From assembly GCF_000220705.2 (NCBI RefSeq), contig NZ_CP023202.1:5486501-5550500 (forward strand): a stretch of 64,000 nucleotides of DNA, read 5' to 3'. This stretch comes from Streptomyces xinghaiensis S187 (GTDB taxonomy: Bacteria > Actinomycetota > Actinomycetes > Streptomycetales > Streptomycetaceae). Shown one piece after another: positions 39,038 to 45,914 of this stretch. The notes beneath the pieces were generated by a model. It was not told the DNA's origin, did not search any database, and saw only the letters and a list, made by a program, of their open reading frames with translations. Both the position numbers and the translations under genes were made by a program. Within the stretch, counting starts at the first letter, position 1; every line of letters begins with the position of its first letter.

Positions 39038-39065
39038 CCGGCCGCCGGCCGCCGGCCGCCGGCCG
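39038..39065. repeat. Four tandem CCGGCCG units
   Basis: Four perfect copies of CCGGCCG fill the gap between the TerC and methyltransferase stop codons. They can fold into several hairpins and may terminate both genes. Confidence 0.8.
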
Positions 39066-39067
39066 CG

Positions 39068-39676
39068 TCAGACTCGTACCGCCCGCACCAGCGCGTCGAT
39101 GGCGGTGCGCGGCCCCTCGTCCGTCTCCACCGGCCGGTCCAGGGCCTCGGCCTTGACGATCCGGGCATACGGCCGCCACGTGCCGGCCACCTGCTCGGCG
39201 GTGTAGAGCACGTCCGGGTCCTGCGGACCGCCGTGTCCCCGGCCGATGTTGTCGGCGTGGTGGCCGACGAGCAGCAGCGTCCCGCCGGGCCGCACGGAGA
39301 TGGCGGCCAGCCGGAGGGCCTCCTCCATCCGCGGCCAGGGCAGATGCAGATAGGCGATCAGCGCCAGGTCGAACAGGGGCGCCTGGGCGAGCACACTCCC
39401 GGCCTCCGTCACGTCGGCGCTCACGGTGCGGATCGTCACACCGCGCTCCCGGGCCATCTCCTCGGCCTTCTCCAGGGCGACGGCAGAGAAGTCCACGGCG
39501 TCCACGTCCCAGCCCTGCTCCGCCAGCCAGACGGCGTTGCGTCCCTCGCCGGCGGCCAGGTCCACCGCCCGCCCCGGCGGAAGATCCGCCAGCTCCTCCG
39601 CGACGAACCGGTTGGGCCCGGCCGACCACACCAACTTCGCGCTGCGATACCGCTCGTCCCACGCCTCGGCGTCCAC
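39068..39676 (-). CDS. Class I SAM-dependent methyltransferase (TehB-like)
   Basis: This 202-residue methyltransferase shows motif I VDLAAGEGRNAVWLAEQGWDVDAVDFS and motif II FDLALIAYLHLPWP. The short N-terminus DAEAWDERYRSAKLVWSAGPNRFVAEELADL and overall size fit the TehB/thiopurine-methyltransferase-like group that methylates metalloids or small molecules. It is convergent with TerC and 30 bases away, so two families linked to tellurite handling are neighbours. Substrate unknown. Confidence 0.87.
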   Translation of the reverse strand: MDAEAWDERYRSAKLVWSAGPNRFVAEELADLPPGRAVDLAAGEGRNAVWLAEQGWDVDAVDFSAVALEKAEEMARERGVTIRTVSADVTEAGSVLAQAPLFDLALIAYLHLPWPRMEEALRLAAISVRPGGTLLLVGHHADNIGRGHGGPQDPDVLYTAEQVAGTWRPYARIVKAEALDRPVETDEGPRTAIDALVRAVRV

Positions 39677-39805
39677 ACCGGCTCCTCACCGCTCGCTGCT
39701 CACACGCACGTCCTGCGACTACAGGTCTCATGATTCCAGGGCTGCCGCCCGGCCGCCCGGCCGCCGGGCAGCCGGGCAGCCGGTGCCAAGTTCCCGGGGC
39801 GCGGC

Positions 39806-39874
39806 GAAGCGCCTCCGGCGGTGGCGGGAGCAAAGATCTCAACGATCCTTGGTCTTGCCGGTCGGAGGCGCTTC
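39806..39874. other. 69-bp element bounded by a 12-base perfect inverted repeat
   Basis: GAAGCGCCTCCG (39806-39817) pairs with CGGAGGCGCTTC (39863-39874). The interior contains an AT-richer imperfect palindrome (AAGATCTCAACGATCCTT, about 39834-39850) unusual for this DNA. It lies between the SGNH esterase stop and the methyltransferase start. It could be a terminator, an RNA structure or a small mobile-element remnant. Confidence 0.5.
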
Positions 39875-39921
39875 TCGGGTGCCCGGCCATGCGCCGGACA
39901 GCTCGCTTCACGAAGGGCGGG

Positions 39922-40686
39922 CTAGCTCCGCGCTGCCGCGGTCCGCCGCTCGACCGCCGGGGCGGGCGTGCCGTCGGCGCCGATGCTGCCCGGCACGGAC
40001 AGGAGCGCGTCGTACCAGGCGGTGGCCATCTTGCTGTAACCGGTGGCGTTGGGGTGCACGCCGTCGGCCAGGTCGGCCGTCGTCAGCTTGCTGTACATCT
40101 CGACCAGGTGGACCCGCTTGCCGGCGTCGGCCCTGCTCTGGACGATGCCCGGGATGGCCGCGTTGAACGTCCGCACGGTCTGGTCTCCCCAGGCCAGCGG
40201 CACGATCGTCGCCACGAACAGGTGTGCGTCCGGCGCCTGGGCGGTGATGCGGTCGATCAGCGTGGCGAGCCGTGCGGGGGCGCCGCCCGGGTCGCCGCCG
40301 TACATGTCGTTGGTGCCGATGTGCAGCAGGATCGTGTCGGGGGTGTAGGTCTTCAGCCAGCTCTCGATGTTGCTGTCGATCTGGGCGATGGTCCAGCCGG
40401 AGTGGCCCTCGTGGTCGCGGTCGCCGAGGTTGCCCGGTCCGTTGGCCTGCGAGCCGACGAAGTCGATCTCGTGGCCGCCCGCGACCAGCTTCTGCCAGAG
40501 GTCGACGCGGTATCCGCCGGGTACGTTGAAGCCGTCGGTGATCGAGTCGCCGAGCGGCATGACGCGGACGGGCGCGGCGTCGGAGTCGGCGTGGGCGGCG
40601 GAGGCGGCTGAGGCGGTGGAGGCCATACCGAGGAGCAGCGCCACGAGGGCGACCAGGCCGGAGAGCAGGTGCCGTGTTCTGGTCAT
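39922..40686 (-). CDS. Secreted SGNH/GDSL hydrolase, probable carbohydrate esterase
   Basis: The 254-residue precursor has a signal peptide (LLSGLVALVALLLGMASTASAASA). Block I is VMPLGDSITDGF (nucleophile Ser), the Gly block is in HSGWTIAQ, block III is LLHIGTNDMYGG and block V is DGVHPNATGY (Asp-His). This subgroup includes acetyl-xylan and cellulose-associated esterases. A perfect CebR palindrome lies 144 bases upstream, which ties the gene to cellulose/cellobiose regulation. ATG 40686 is the first codon before the signal peptide; a longer frame upstream is low complexity. Confidence 0.9.
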   Translation of the reverse strand: MTRTRHLLSGLVALVALLLGMASTASAASAAHADSDAAPVRVMPLGDSITDGFNVPGGYRVDLWQKLVAGGHEIDFVGSQANGPGNLGDRDHEGHSGWTIAQIDSNIESWLKTYTPDTILLHIGTNDMYGGDPGGAPARLATLIDRITAQAPDAHLFVATIVPLAWGDQTVRTFNAAIPGIVQSRADAGKRVHLVEMYSKLTTADLADGVHPNATGYSKMATAWYDALLSVPGSIGADGTPAPAVERRTAAARS

Positions 40687-40829
40687 GGGGGGGTGTCCCT
40701 TCGTTCCTTCAGGTCCCTCACGGCGCATCGCGGCACGCGGAGTTGGGCTCCGCCGCGGAGGGCTGCCGGCGGAGCGGTGGACCGGCGCGGGCGGGCCGCT
40801 CGGCGACTCGGGGGTGGGGGGCAGGGCTG

Positions 40830-40843
40830 TGGGAGCGCTCCCA
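40830..40843. promoter_or_regulatory. CebR operator (perfect 14-bp palindrome)
   Basis: TGGGAGCGCTCCCA is identical to the consensus for CebR, the cellobiose-responsive LacI-family repressor of Streptomyces cellulase genes. The only gene starting nearby in a fitting direction is the SGNH esterase. Confidence 0.85.
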
Positions 40844-41300
40844 ATGTACGGGCGGGCCGAAAGACGCGGCAATACGGCCGCAAGGGCGCGTGACGGTGGC
40901 CTCGTGCGGCGGCCGATGCCGTGGGAACGTACGTACGGTGACCAACCCCGGCGGGGTGTGCGGTGCCGCCGTTCTTGCCCCGGGCGCTGCTATGCCGGAG
41001 GAACTGGAGACGTTCCCCCCGGGGCAGCCGTCGCACCCCGCCCCGATGCGCGACCCCGCCACCTTCGCACCGCAGACGCGCGGCGGCCGGGGTTTGGGGC
41101 AGGGATGACGAGGGCGGTCTGGTGGAGCTGGTGGAGGAGTTCGGCGTCGAGGTGGCGTAGAACGTTCCGCCCGGGGAGGCATCCGCCGGGCATGGAACCC
41201 GGCCGTTTCCCGGCGGTTGTCGCCGTCGTCCTGCGCGGGCGCGAGGCCGCGACCGGACCCCTGTGCCGGTCGCGGCCCCGTCGGCCGGGGGCGGGTGCGG
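40844..41300. other. Intergenic region with no convincing gene
   Basis: It contains a CGTACGTACG palindrome near 40928-40937. A short rightward ORF at 40992-41108 begins MPEELETFPPGQPSHPAPM, lacks a ribosome site and is not supported. A further in-frame acidic stretch (DDEGGLVELVEEFGVEVA) ends at 41160 in another frame, so a decayed small gene is possible. Confidence 0.35.
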
Positions 41301-42656
41301 TCAGCAGCCGCCGCCCGTCGTGGCACCCGCCGTGGCGTCGGCCGGTGCCGGGGCGCAGCAGCCGCCGCCGCTGTCGCCCTGTGCGGTGGCGGCCGGGTCG
41401 TCGAACAGGCCGACGCCTCCGCACACGCCCGTCTCGGGGAGCGTGAGTTCGACCCGGTCGGCGGACTCGGTGTCGCCGGCGATCGCGGCGGTGACGGAGC
41501 GGACCTGCTCATAGCCGGTCATCGCCAGGAAGGTGGGGGCGCGGCCGTAGGACTTCATGCCGACCAGGTGGACGCCCTGTTCGGGGTGGGACAGCTCCCG
41601 GTGGCCGTGCGGGTAGACGGTGCCGCAGGAGTGCTGGTTGGGGTCGATCAGCGGGGCGAGGGCGACCGGGGCCTGGAGGCGTTCGTCCAGGCCGAGGCGG
41701 AGCTCGGACAGGAAGGAGAGGTCGGGGCGGAAGCCGGTGAGGACGATGGCCTCGTCGACCGGGTCGAGGCGCCGGCCGTCCTCGCCGGTGAGCACCAGCC
41801 GTCCGTCGGCGTCCCGTTCGACGGCCGCGGTGCGGAAGCCGGTGACCGCGGCGGCGTGGCCGTTGTCGACGGCGGCCTTGGCCGCGAGCCCCAGGGCGCC
41901 GCGGGCGGGGAGTTCGTCGGCCTCGCCGCCGCCGAACGTGGAGCCGCCGATGCCGCGCCGCAGCACCCATACCGCGTGCGTGCCCGGCTCGTCCCGGGCG
42001 AGGTCGGCGAGGGTGGCGAGCGCGGTGAAGGCGGAGGCGCCGGAGCCGATGACGGCGGTGCGCTTGCCGGCGTACCGGGCGCGCACGGCCGGGTCGTTGA
42101 GGTCGGGAACGCGATAGGTGACGCGGTCGGCGGCGGCCTTCTCGCCGAGGGCGGGCAGGCCGGAGGCCCCGGCCGGGCCGGGCGTGGTCCAGGTTCCGGA
42201 GGCGTCGATGACGGCGCGTGCGGTGACGCGCTCCTCGCGGCCGTCGTCGGTGGTGAGGTGCAGGACGAAGGGCTGGGCCTCGCGGCCGGCGTCGACGATG
42301 CGGTCGCGGCCGGCGCGGGAGACGCCGGTGACGCGCGCTCCGTAGCGGACGCGGTCGCCCAGGGCGTCGGCCAGCGGCTGGAGGTAGAGCTCGGCCCAGT
42401 CGCCGCCGGTGGGGTAGGCCGCGGGGTCCGGCGCGGTCCAGCCGGTGGGGGCGAGCAGCTTCTCCGCCGCCGGGTCGACCACCTCGCCCCAGGTGGAGAA
42501 CAGGCGCACATGGCTCCACTCCCGCACGGCGGAGGCGGCGGCCGGCCCGGCCTCCAGGACCAGGGGTTCGATACCGCGTCCGACGAGGTGGGCCGCCGCG
42601 GCCAGGCCCACGGGGCCTGCTCCGATGACGGCGACGGGAAGCTGCTGCTCGCTCAT
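41301..42656 (-). CDS. arsO: ArsO-type flavin-dependent monooxygenase
   Basis: This 451-residue flavoprotein has an N-terminal FAD-binding fold (PVAVIGAGPVGLAAAAHLVGRGIEPLVLEAG), the TFSTWG-like LFSTWGEVVDP motif and a second dinucleotide fold (KRTAVIGSGASAFTALATL) with the flavoprotein motif ATFLAMTGYEQVR. It matches the ArsO-type monooxygenases found beside arsR/arsC in Streptomyces arsenic islands. The last 35 residues end in CGGVGLFDDP...GGGCCAPAPADATAGATTGGGC, four extra Cys that could bind trivalent arsenic. It is divergent from arsR with 210 bases between. Exact substrate unproven. Confidence 0.85.
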   Translation of the reverse strand: MSEQQLPVAVIGAGPVGLAAAAHLVGRGIEPLVLEAGPAAASAVREWSHVRLFSTWGEVVDPAAEKLLAPTGWTAPDPAAYPTGGDWAELYLQPLADALGDRVRYGARVTGVSRAGRDRIVDAGREAQPFVLHLTTDDGREERVTARAVIDASGTWTTPGPAGASGLPALGEKAAADRVTYRVPDLNDPAVRARYAGKRTAVIGSGASAFTALATLADLARDEPGTHAVWVLRRGIGGSTFGGGEADELPARGALGLAAKAAVDNGHAAAVTGFRTAAVERDADGRLVLTGEDGRRLDPVDEAIVLTGFRPDLSFLSELRLGLDERLQAPVALAPLIDPNQHSCGTVYPHGHRELSHPEQGVHLVGMKSYGRAPTFLAMTGYEQVRSVTAAIAGDTESADRVELTLPETGVCGGVGLFDDPAATAQGDSGGGCCAPAPADATAGATTGGGC

Positions 42657-42850
42657 GGTGGTGGGTCTCCTCGCGTGGGCGGGTCTCGTCGGTGAGCCGT
42701 GCGGCGGGCCGGTCCGGACGGTGTGGTGCGGGTTCCCCGGCGAAGGGCCGGTGAAGGGCTGTCGTGCGGACGGGCGGGGTCGCCGCGGTGCTCTGATTCG
42801 ACGCTTGTCGATGTCTGGTGCATCCGAAGCTTGCCACGTCGCATCGATGA

Positions 42851-42866
42851 GTGTCAACATAGACAC
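42851..42866 (+). promoter_or_regulatory. ArsR operator candidate abutting the arsR start
   Basis: GTGTC-AACATA-GACAC is a perfect inverted repeat ending one base before the arsR ATG. TTGCCA (42831-42836) and CAACAT (42855-42860), 18 bases apart, could be the promoter, which would make the arsR mRNA leaderless with the operator covering the -10. Confidence 0.6.
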
Positions 42867-43232
42867 ATGTCGAAGTTCGAGAGGGCCGAGCTGCCCGTCC
42901 TGGACGCCGGGGACGTGGTGCCGTGCTGCCCGCCGATCACCGCCGGGGAGCTGTCGCAGGCCGACGCGGAGAAGACGGCCGCGATGTTCAAGGCGCTGTC
43001 CGACCCGGTGCGGCTGCGGCTGTTCTCCAGGATCGCCTCGCACCCGGGCGGCGAGGCGTGTGTCTGCGACATCTCCGATGTCGGCGTCTCCCAGCCGACC
43101 GTCTCCCACCACCTGAGGAAGCTGCGCGAAGCCGGCCTGCTCACCTCGGAACGGCGCGGGACCTGGGTGTACTACCGGGTCGCCCCCTCCGTGGTCGCCG
43201 CGATGGCCGCGATGCTCGCCCCGCGCGCCTGA
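42867..43232 (+). CDS. arsR: ArsR-family arsenite-responsive repressor
   Basis: This 121-residue winged-helix repressor has FKALSDPVRLRLFSRIASH, then the arsenic-sensing motif EACVCDISDV with the Cys-Val-Cys pair, then the recognition helix VSQPTVSHHLRKLREAGLL and wing GTWVYYRV. Two further Cys near the N-terminus (VVPCCPPI) may add a third thiol ligand. There is no ribosome site before ATG 42867. It is divergent from arsO and upstream of arsC. ArsR family members release DNA on binding As(III). Confidence 0.94.
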   Translation: MSKFERAELPVLDAGDVVPCCPPITAGELSQADAEKTAAMFKALSDPVRLRLFSRIASHPGGEACVCDISDVGVSQPTVSHHLRKLREAGLLTSERRGTWVYYRVAPSVVAAMAAMLAPRA

Positions 43233-43256
43233 CGGCCGCGCCCGTGCCGCCGGACG

Positions 43257-43283
43257 GGCCCCGGACGTGTCCGTCCGGGGGCC
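43257..43283 (+). terminator. Stem-loop after arsR
   Basis: GGCCCCGGAC (43257-43266) pairs with GTCCGGGG plus GCC (43273-43283). It separates arsR from an independent arsC promoter. Confidence 0.65.
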
Positions 43284-43314
43284 TGCCCGGGAGGCGGCCG
43301 GACGGGCCGGTCAA

Positions 43315-43348
43315 GTCAGTATCGACTGACGTCACCACAGGCTGATAC
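43315..43348 (+). promoter_or_regulatory. arsC promoter and operator
   Basis: GTCAGT-ATCG-ACTGAC (43315-43330) is a perfect inverted repeat followed by a GATACT -10-like box (43343-43348). ArsR control is likely from context, though the sequence differs from the site at arsR. Confidence 0.55.
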
Positions 43349-43413
43349 TGTCGCGCCATCCGGTGCTGCTGCCGGCCCCGGCCGACCCCGTCGGCCCGTG
43401 GAAAGGGTCCCTC

Positions 43414-44046
43414 ATGCCCGCTTCTCCGCCTTCCCTCCTGCCCGATGAGCGTCTGGCCGCCGGCGTGGCCCGGCTGGCCACCCTGCACGCCGACCGCTTC
43501 GCGGTCGAGACCGTGCAGGGCCTGCTCGCCGACTCCTACCGCCGGCTCGCCGCCACGGCGCGCGTGCGAACCCACCTGGTGGTGCTGGCCGAGCGCTTCA
43601 CCGCCGAACGCCTCGACGCCCTTGTCCACGTCCAGGACGCGCCGGGTGCCGGGCTGCCGCGGGTGCTGTTCGTGTGCAGTCACAACGCGGGGCGCTCCCA
43701 GCTCGCGGCCGCGCTGCTGGGACACCGGGCCGGCGGCCGGGTCACCGTCTCCTCGGCCGGCACGCACCCGGCCGACGCCGTCGAGCCGCACATCGTGCGG
43801 GTTCTGGAGGAGGCGGGCGTCGATCCGGCGGGCGCCTTTCCCAAGCCGCTGACCGATGAGGTCGTCCGGGCCGCCGACATCGTGATCACCATGGGCTGCG
43901 GGGACGCCTGCCCGGTGGTGCCCGGCCGCCGCTACCTCGACTGGCCCGTGGCCGACCCCGGCGGCGCCCCGCTCGCCCTCGTCCGCCGGATCCGCGACGA
44001 CATCGACGCCCGCGTCACCGAACTGCTGTCAACGCTGCCCGCCTGA
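43414..44046 (+). CDS. arsC: Arsenate reductase with N-terminal three-helix domain
   Basis: This 210-residue protein has an N-terminal 85-residue helical bundle (LAAGVARLATLHADRFAVETVQGLLADSYRRLAA) that precedes a low-molecular-weight-phosphatase fold. The P-loop VLFVCSHNAGRSQ contains the CX5R nucleophile. MGCGDACPVVPGRRYLDWPV holds the Cys pair that in thioredoxin-coupled arsenate reductases relays the disulfide. It reduces As(V) to As(III), which normally needs an efflux pump or binding partner; none is visible in the locus. ATG 43414 follows GAAAGGGTCC. The N-terminal bundle resembles the protein at 24978-25352. Confidence 0.9.
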   Translation: MPASPPSLLPDERLAAGVARLATLHADRFAVETVQGLLADSYRRLAATARVRTHLVVLAERFTAERLDALVHVQDAPGAGLPRVLFVCSHNAGRSQLAAALLGHRAGGRVTVSSAGTHPADAVEPHIVRVLEEAGVDPAGAFPKPLTDEVVRAADIVITMGCGDACPVVPGRRYLDWPVADPGGAPLALVRRIRDDIDARVTELLSTLPA

Positions 44047-44143
44047 CGGGCAGGACGACACCGGGCGGCGGAACGCCTCCGCGGACGGACCGGCAGACCG
44101 GTTCGATCCTCCGGTTCACCGGCTGCCGGGGCGTGATGACGGC

Positions 44144-44671
44144 TCACACCCCCGTGACCCCGTCGACACGTTCGCGGATCAGGTCGGCGTGGCCGTTGTG
44201 GCGGGCGTACTCCTCGATCATGTGGACGTAGATCCAGCGCAGGTTCACCGGGCCCTCCACGCCCGGGTTGGGCGGCAGGAGACCGGTGTCCTCCAAGCCG
44301 TGGGCCGCGCAGATCTTCCGGCTGCTGTCGGTCTCCGCGCGCCAGCGGGCGAAGACCTCGTCCCGGCCGAGCCCGTCGCCCAGGTCGAAACCGCCGTCCG
44401 TCTCGCCGAGATCGGCGGCGGCGCCGAAGACGGGCGGGACGTCCTCGCCGAGGAGGATGCGCCGGAACCAGTTCCGCTCCACCTCGGCCAGGTGCCGCAC
44501 CAGGCCGAGCAGCGTCATGTTCGACGGAGGGACGGCCGCCTCGCGCAACTGCTCGTCCGTCAGATCGCGGCACTTGACGGCGAGTGTCTCGCGCTGGAAC
44601 TCCAGCCAGGCCTCCAGCCCGGTGCGTTCGTCGGCGGTCAGCGGCGGTATGGGACGGTCGAAGGTCGTCAT
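44144..44671 (-). CDS. DinB/DUF664-family protein (second copy)
   Basis: This 175-residue paralogue of the protein at 14330-14833 shares TLAVKCRDLTDEQLREAAVPPSNMTLLGLVRHLAEVERNWF and IEEYARHNGHADLIRERVDGVTG. The metal-binding His positions typical of the fold are retained. The start at ATG 44671 is chosen over GTG/ATG codons 8 residues upstream because family members begin near TTFDRPIPPL. Function unknown. Confidence 0.84.
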   Translation of the reverse strand: MTTFDRPIPPLTADERTGLEAWLEFQRETLAVKCRDLTDEQLREAAVPPSNMTLLGLVRHLAEVERNWFRRILLGEDVPPVFGAAADLGETDGGFDLGDGLGRDEVFARWRAETDSSRKICAAHGLEDTGLLPPNPGVEGPVNLRWIYVHMIEEYARHNGHADLIRERVDGVTGV

Positions 44672-44790
44672 ACCGAGCATCCTGCCAACACACACCGGGC
44701 CGGAGAAGGCCCCTCCGGGATGCGCGAGGGAGGCGAGGGGCCGGATTCTGTGCCCCGGCGGTCACGGCGCCGGGGCGGTGCGGCTGCCGC

Positions 44791-45888
44791 CTAGCGGGCG
44801 GCGGCTCCGGTGCCGTCCAGGCCGAAGAAGGTGACCGCCCGCGCGGCCTGGCCGCCCTGCGGCAGGTTGTGGCCGGTGTTCGCGATGCTGATCGCCTCGA
44901 CGGGAGCCCGGTCGCCGGTGCCGCCGTAGCGGGTGCGGGTCCAGCCGGACTGCGGCTGGTCGGTCGACGACGGGTTCTCGCTCACGCCGTGGACGTTGGT
45001 CCACTGCTTGATCTGCTCCCCGAAGTTCGGGTAGCGCAGGGTGTTGTCCTGGGTGCCGTGCCAGATCTGCACCCGCGGCCGGGGGCCGTCGTAGCCGGGA
45101 TACGCGCCGCGCGCCAGGTCGCCCCACTGCTGTCCGCTCCGGTTGATCTGCCCGTTGGCGCAGGCGCTGTTCCAGCTGGAGCCGTCGGTGGTGGCGAAGC
45201 AGCTGTGCGGTACGCCCATGAAGGAGGCCCCGGCCTCGAAGACGTCCGGGTAGTTGCCGAGCAGGACGTTGGTCATCATCGCGCCGGAGGAGGCGCCGAC
45301 GACGAAGACGCGGTCCGGGTCGGTGTTGTTGCGCTGCTGCACGTAGTCGATCATGGACTTGATGCCCACCGGGTCGCTTCCGCCGTCACGGCGCAGCGCC
45401 TGTTGCGAGGAGACGTCGAAGCACTGGCCGCTGCGGGTCGCCGACGGGTAGACGATGACGAAGCCGTACCGGTCGGCCAGGGACTTGAACTCCGTGCCGT
45501 TGTGGAACGCCGGTCCGGAGCCGGTGCAGTAGTGCACGGCGACCAGCAGCGCCGGTTGCGGCGCGACGTTGTCCGGCACATACAGGTGCATCCGCAGACC
45601 GGTCGGGTTGTTGCCGAAGTTGTTCACCTCGACGAGCTGCGCGGTGGGGGCGGCGGGCGCGGTGCCGGCCGCCGTCGCGGCGGGGGCGGCGGCGAGGCAC
45701 AGGGCTGCCAGCAGCGGCAGGACGCCGCCGAGCAGGGCGGCGACGAGCGTGCGCGGGGATCTTCCGGGCCGCGGTCCTCCGCGTAACGCTCCGCCGCTGG
45801 ATCCGCTGGATCCGCTGGATCCGCTGGATCCGCTGGATCCGCTGGATCCGCGGGACGGGATCGCGGGCGACGTGGGGGTGTCGGGCAT
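44791..45888 (-). CDS. Secreted PHB-depolymerase-family (CE1-like) esterase
   Basis: This 365-residue protein has an unusual N-terminus with a (GSS) repeat of six units (about 14-31), followed by a signal/anchor segment (TLVAALLGGVLPLLAALCLAAAPAATAA). The alpha/beta hydrolase domain has LLVAVHYCTGSGPAFH, VFVVGASSGAMMTNVLLGNYPDVFEAG (nucleophile Ser in GASSG), RVQIWHGTQDNTL and a final NTGHNLP His motif. The subgroup includes feruloyl/acetyl-xylan esterases and PHB depolymerases. AAGGAGAA five bases before ATG 45888 strongly supports the start despite the repeat. It is divergent from a PucR-type regulator only 26 bases away. Confidence 0.9.
   Translation of the reverse strand: MPDTPTSPAIPSRGSSGSSGSSGSSGSSGSSGGALRGGPRPGRSPRTLVAALLGGVLPLLAALCLAAAPAATAAGTAPAAPTAQLVEVNNFGNNPTGLRMHLYVPDNVAPQPALLVAVHYCTGSGPAFHNGTEFKSLADRYGFVIVYPSATRSGQCFDVSSQQALRRDGGSDPVGIKSMIDYVQQRNNTDPDRVFVVGASSGAMMTNVLLGNYPDVFEAGASFMGVPHSCFATTDGSSWNSACANGQINRSGQQWGDLARGAYPGYDGPRPRVQIWHGTQDNTLRYPNFGEQIKQWTNVHGVSENPSSTDQPQSGWTRTRYGGTGDRAPVEAISIANTGHNLPQGGQAARAVTFFGLDGTGAAAR
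45796..45852. repeat. 9-bp tandem repeat (CTGGATCCG) in esterase N-terminus
   Basis: About six perfect units of CTGGATCCG encode the GSS repeat, and each contains a BamHI-type GGATCC palindrome. Being a multiple of three, copy-number change keeps the frame. Confidence 0.9.
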
Positions 45889-45914
45889 GCCGTTCTCCTT
45901 TCTAGACTGCGGCT

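Noticed and set aside
43141..43791. Minus-strand frame across the arsC 5' half
   Set aside because: Low-complexity shadow; arsC motifs and its own promoter lie on the plus strand.
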